In this document: positions 52,501 to 64,000 of the stretch, piece by piece | Layout: the number at the start of each line of letters is the position of its first letter | Position numbering within the stretch: position 1 is the first letter of the stretch | DNA from: Karalla daura | Lineage: Eukaryota > Chordata > Actinopteri > Chaetodontiformes > Leiognathidae | Direction of reading: 5' to 3' | Assembly: GCA_029224185.1 (NCBI GenBank) | Contig: CM055188.1 | Location: 19,814,497-19,878,496, forward strand | Length of the DNA stretch: 64,000 nt | Made by a program: the position numbers and the translations under genes | The notes under the pieces: generated by a model | What the model saw: the letters and a program-made list of their open reading frames with translations, nothing else | What the model was told of the DNA's origin: nothing | Database searches by the model: none

Positions 52501-52986
52501 AGCAAACAAATGAAAATGCTGCATGGCCAAACTCCATTCTCTTTCGAAAAAAGACAACTGGTGGCAAGTTGGACTCTCGCCTGCGATCGAACAACCAAAG
52601 TGTAAGTTCAACACGAACATCTTCTGCAATTCACAATAATTTAATGTCAATGTTTGAGGTTGGATAAATAGGATGTGTCTTGTTTTCAGGCTGGAGCTTG
52701 TTATGATGGTTTAGGAGGACGTACAAAAGCCTTCCTACCTGTATCTTTTTTCTTCCATATGAGGGGAAAAAAAACATATCTGACCATGTTTTGAACACTT
52801 TACTTAACCAGAAAGTCATCGACTGCATGATTCCTTAACGCTGCTCTCCAGTCTGCACCAGTCTGTCGCCCACAGGACAAACTTAAAAGGAAGAGAAATG
52901 TGACAAGGCCTCCATGCAAGGTTGCTGCTGTCCAGACTTTGGATAAGTTCCTCGATGAAGTACCAAGTGTTTCTGGCACACAGTAA
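49567..52986 (+). CDS. traip: E3 ubiquitin-protein ligase TRAIP (TRAF-interacting protein), complete, 14 coding exons
   Basis: TRAIP is a nuclear RING ligase that ubiquitinates replisome components (CMG helicase) at converged forks, in mitosis and at DNA-protein crosslinks. Coding exons: 49567-49664, 49784-49841, 50819-50890, 50988-51027, 51110-51237, 51321-51406, 51527-51640, 51768-51855, 51953-52042, 52127-52212, 52296-52409, 52487-52601, 52690-52740, 52852-52986. All join in frame: 1275 nt, 424 aa (human 469). The N-terminal RING (residues 7 to about 50) has CTIC, PCGHVFHTEC and CPQC, keeping all eight zinc ligands. A long coiled coil follows with REEVERMIKN and AVEQLSTYCVSLKREY as in human. 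The C-terminal DGLGGRTK motif is kept. The last exon ends in LDKFLDEVPSVSGTQ, extending past the place where human TRAIP ends with its PCNA-binding motif. Start ATG opens MSLRALCTIC, matching human MPIRALCTIC. Confidence 0.93.
49869..50196 (-). repeat. Right arm of the inverted repeat, flanked by 28-bp direct repeats, in traip intron 2
   Basis: The arm (about 49897-50168) lies between perfect 28-bp direct repeats at 49869-49896 and 50169-50196. Relative to the left arm it has an extra stretch of roughly 40 bp around 50060-50105. It sits downstream of traip exon 2 (ends 49841). Confidence 0.75.
50220..50306 (+). repeat. Two-unit tandem repeat, 62-bp period
   Basis: 50220-50244 and 50282-50306 are 25-bp near-identical blocks (GGACTRTATGRTACATTGGC..., two differences), with related GT-rich sequence before each. 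Confidence 0.6.
50310..50560. repeat. Dispersed teleost repeat in traip intron 2
   Basis: 'CTCTGCACCTGCTGGATATT' and 'AATCAGGTGTGTCGAAGCAG' with 'CTCAATTCCACTCC' later resemble a short interspersed element frequent in teleosts, possibly of hAT-MITE type. Borders are approximate. Confidence 0.45.
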
Positions 52987-53124
52987 TAGATTTCTCAGAC
53001 TCCTACGTGTCTATTCTTTTCTATGACATTGGTAAATCTGTGCTGTTTGTTTTACCCGCTGATTTTTTTTTTGGTAAAAAAAAAAGAAACATCTGTATCT
53101 TTTTTTTTTGTCAAACTAAGAAAC

Positions 53125-53130
53125 AATAAA
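53125..53130 (+). terminator. Polyadenylation signal of traip
   Basis: Canonical AATAAA 139 nt past the traip stop codon, preceded by a T-rich stretch. The next matching hexamer on the other strand is 11 bp away. Confidence 0.6.
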
Positions 53131-53140
53131 GAATATGTAT

Positions 53141-53146
53141 TTTATT
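53141..53146 (-). terminator. Candidate polyadenylation signal of grm6
   Basis: AATAAA on the minus strand, about 1.45 kb past the grm6 stop. It is the first one seen in that direction; an ATTAAA-like variant occurs near 54186. If used, 53147-54592 is grm6 3' UTR. Confidence 0.35.
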
Positions 53147-53223
53147 GAGATTTGTGTGGGATCTACAGACAATTCCCTCTTGACTGTGCTTCAATTCACA
53201 AACAATTCACTGAGGTGTGCTCT

Positions 53224-53237
53224 CCTGCAGGGGGCAG
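53224..53237. promoter_or_regulatory. CTCF-like motif between convergent traip and grm6
   Basis: CCTGCAGGGGGCAG agrees with the CTCF core (CC-N-NCAG-GGGGCA) at nearly all informative positions. It lies 240 bp past the traip stop codon, in the tail-to-tail interval. Motif match only. Confidence 0.35.
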
Positions 53238-54592
53238 AGCAAACTGTTTTCTGACATGAGCACATGAATCTCAACACCCCCTCAGAGCTGTAGGGAAAAA
53301 TGCACTGCCCATGGTAATTACTGAACCATTTGCATTGAAAAGGCTGCACATATACAAAAGGAAATCCTCAACAAAAAAAAGAAAAGTCTTGTAAAACACC
53401 CTCTGTAAAACCTGAGTTGTCCATGATCAAGTAACAAAAAGTACTCTGAAAATCATATCCTGGCAGATAAGGGAGTGTTAATTTCAGGAGTGACTGAATG
53501 TGAAACGACACACAATGGTAATGCAGGAATGAGAACTTAGCAACTTCTATCATGGCACAAATCAGTCAAATACAAAATGATGCTGTGAAGCTTTTCTGAT
53601 GAGGTTCCCATGCATGAGTACAACAGCAGCTTGATTTTTAAAACCGTGCCTTACAGAGTGACCTTCAAAGCAATTGCTTGAAATCTTTACAAACAATATG
53701 GGGAAATGCCAAACCTTGCTTTCCACTGTGGGGTAAGAGGACAGGTAGAACATAAATATCCTGTCCACAATTACTGGTTTCCTGTTGCTGCTCACAAATT
53801 GACGGCTTCCACTGTAATTGCATTCGTAACACAAAATTAGATAAGATGTCACATTAAGGAACTGAATATTGAAAGATTCTGTCTTGAGTGATTATTGTAA
53901 AGTGATTATCCTCTGGTAAAGTGTCCAGAGTATTTTTCTTTTTTTACCAGAAATGGCAGCAGGAAACGATGCTTTTAAAGAGCTAGTTCCTTCCATTCGA
54001 ATCAGAAGAAAACATCACGACACCCCATAAAAACTAATTTCAAAACATTCTTGTACACATAAAACACATAATCCATGCAGTGTATTTGGAGCTTGTAAAC
54101 ACCTCCAAGGGATTTCCACATACATGTACATCATCCTGAAGGGCAAAAGGTTGCTGTTTAAGCACACATTTTTCTCTCTTTTTTTAATCTTAAACTGTAC
54201 CTCTGAGGGGAAAATAAAACTAACAACACCTCCTTGTCAAGTAGAGGTGAACGTGTGGATGTTGTTACAAAAAAAAGCTAACAACTTTTAAATATTGCGG
54301 TTCATTCGGGCCGACTCAGTGTCCTCCCATTCCTGTGTTGTCCATCTGTTAGCGAGTGTTCATCTCTGTGTCTTTTTGTGCTTCATTCCAGGTTTGGTAG
54401 ATCTCAAGTTATCTAAATTAGTGTAAGAGGAAACAGCATCCAGGAGGTCTCTGCTGGTGTTTCATTCCAAAGTTAGATGGGAGAAAACGAATAATCAAGC
54501 CAGAACTAACGTAAATGTCAATTTCTTTCACTGCTCTACAGCAATCTCAGCATGGACTCGAGATGGAAAACACATTGCCAGTCCTATTTGCT

Positions 54593-62335
<7,743 letters not shown>

Positions 62336-62337
62336 CT

Positions 62338-62620
62338 AATTCGGTTCAGCTCAGTTCAGCTTTATTCAGAGTGGCAATTCATGACAATGTTATCTCATGA
62401 CACAAGCTGTTGACGGCGGCGGCAAGGAAAGACTTCCTTTAACGGTCAGAAATCTTGAGCAGAACCAAGTAGAGGGCGGGCGGGCGGGTGAGCGGCAGCT
62501 TCGATCGGTTGGAGTTGTAGAGATATGGAGACAGGAAAGGAAAGCGAGAGGAGGAGAGTGGAGATCAGAGCAGGAGAGTGAGAGAGAAGGATGTGGACAG
62601 AAATATATCCAGCCATGTTT
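62338..62620. repeat. LINE-tail and associated teleost repeat, upstream grm6 intron
   Basis: Starts with 'CAGTTCAGCTTTATTCAGAG' and continues through 'GCAAGGAAAGACTTCCTTTA' and 'CTTGAGCAGAACCA', a course typical of a widespread fish repeat. It is G-rich from 62475 (GGGCGGGCGGGCGGG). Confidence 0.5.
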
Positions 62621-64000
62621 GATGTAAATGCAGTGGTGGTGGGCTGTCGGGCGGGGCCATGCAGAAGGTCCTGGAACCATCACAGCATCTTTGTGGTTCT
62701 TAGAGGAGAGAAAGCACAAAGACTCCGGGGAAGAAATCAAGTCAGTACGATGCAGTTGTTGGAACGTGAACTGTTGCGGAGAGAGGAAGGGTAAGAGCGG
62801 AGGAAAGTAGGAAAGTACTTGGTCACAGACAAAACCATAACAAGGTCTAAATGGAGGCATTCCACATTAACACGGGCACTTGTAGTGCATTATAAATCCC
62901 AAAATTGGACGGTTATAAGGGGGCATTCATCTCTTGGGCAGCCTGTGTTCTCAGTAATACTCAGAATTGAAGCAACTTCACAGTGCGACCTGCTCAGGGC
63001 CGCTGTGTCCCGAGGCTCTAACGTCACAGTGAAATGCAGATGGTAGGAAACACAGCTGTAAAAGCATTTGTTTGGAGAAAAAAAATGGATGAGAAGATTA
63101 ATTTACTGGTGTGCTACTTCTTTAATGACACAGTTCATGTCGACAGTCTCAACCCTGGCCCTGCTAATGCCAGTCCCCAGCATGGCTTAGCGTTGGGCCC
63201 TTTGGAGGGGACTAGGAGAGAAAGGTAGACACAAGGGGTAGTGAAGGGAGAAGGAGAGAGGAGCCAGAGAACCATTTCACAGATTATCTGGAAGGATTAT
63301 AGGGGTTTTAGTCAAATTACGTTAAGCACAGAGGGAGAGACAGAGATCAAGAGACTAGAAAAAGGCTAGTATTTCTCAGCTGTAAGCCATACAATATATT
63401 TAATTCTGATGGCCACATGTAGCTTCGGTTTGATGCTGTGTGTCAACCCAGTCAAGCTCCAACTTGCTGGTCAGCATCCATGTGGCTGACTTAAATCAGG
63501 GGTGAACTTTCTTTGAAAGAAATTAGCAAAAAAAAAAGAGTGTTTCTTGGGTGTTCACTTGGGTGTCACTTGGGTGTCACTCACAAATCTGTGAGTGACA
63601 CCTCATCCCATCGGTGTCCGGATGAGTCTCTCAGTGTCAGCGCAGGGATTCAGTTATTGAGAATAAATTTATCATGGACAGGACAACATGTAATCCTCTC
63701 CCAATTAATCCCTCCAAGGCATCAACACTAATTCACTTTGGAAAATCAATGAGCCGTATCAGTAACGCACGTATCCACTTACAATCAAGCACAGCTAAAA
63801 TATTGACACCATCCAAGATATTCTGGGTCCCAAGCAAAGGAAATATATCTATGGTGGTCTAGATCTGAAGGCCTGGTTAAATGTAAAACAAAAGAGTGTG
63901 CAGCCATGAGAAGTTACAATATGCATGCGCATCTACGGCAATTGTTGTTGTGATTGGCTCTGATGGGGAGTCAGCAGATGATCAAATGTTTATTCAAAAA
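62621..64000. other. Upstream grm6 intron, right edge of window
   Basis: No grm6 exon for the N-terminal flytrap lobe or signal peptide was found here on the minus strand; only the hairpin at 63573-63602 stands out. Confidence 0.5.
63573..63602. repeat. 13-bp perfect hairpin next to 13-bp-like tandem units
   Basis: 63573-63585 (GGTGTCACTCACA) is the exact reverse complement of 63590-63602 with a 4-nt loop AATC. Just before it, CTTGGGTGT(T)CA-like units recur about three times in 63546-63580. Confidence 0.8.

Noticed and set aside
63543..63602. CRISPR-like repeat array
   Set aside because: Only about three short degenerate units, without spacers, in a vertebrate intron.

Overview
The window is nuclear DNA of a ray-finned (teleost-like) fish. 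It has spliced vertebrate genes with GT-AG introns, many CA/TA microsatellites, and decayed mobile elements of kinds common in fish genomes. No bacterial, phage or organellar features were seen. All gene models below were assembled by hand: reading frames were joined at splice sites, and the phase was checked at every junction.

Layout: 1-24 kb is gene-poor. It holds a degraded Tc1/mariner copy (about 1.49-2.87 kb), a decayed Ty3/gypsy pol fragment on the minus strand (2.87-3.78 kb), a LINE-like 3' tail (3.83-3.97 kb) and an old dispersed repeat split by a tRNA-derived SINE (6.44-6.73 kb), plus simple repeats. 24.0-36.3 kb (minus) is a complete receptor tyrosine kinase of the MET/RON family, called mst1r (20 coding exons, 1374 aa). 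41.0-45.0 kb (minus) is mon1a, the Mon1 subunit of the Mon1-Ccz1 Rab7 activator (5 coding exons, 521 aa). 45.6-49.5 kb is intergenic, with promoter motifs and mobile-element debris. 49.57-52.99 kb (plus) is traip, a RING E3 ligase of replication-fork repair (14 coding exons, 424 aa). 54.59-62.22 kb (minus) is grm6, a group III metabotropic glutamate receptor. Nine of its exons (721 aa) are present; the 5' exon lies beyond the right edge.

MST1R, MON1A and TRAIP are also near neighbours in human 3p21.31, which supports the mst1r and mon1a names. Here traip is on the opposite strand to mst1r/mon1a and grm6 follows it, an arrangement unlike human. The four genes do not form one pathway; their link is chromosomal.

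No novel biological system could be demonstrated. The most unusual structure is around traip: a 1.3-kb segment holding its promoter and first two exons lies between inverted copies of a short repeat. One copy is flanked by perfect 28-bp direct repeats exactly 300 bp apart. The same segment carries a Z-DNA-prone GC/GT tract and cell-cycle-type promoter motifs.
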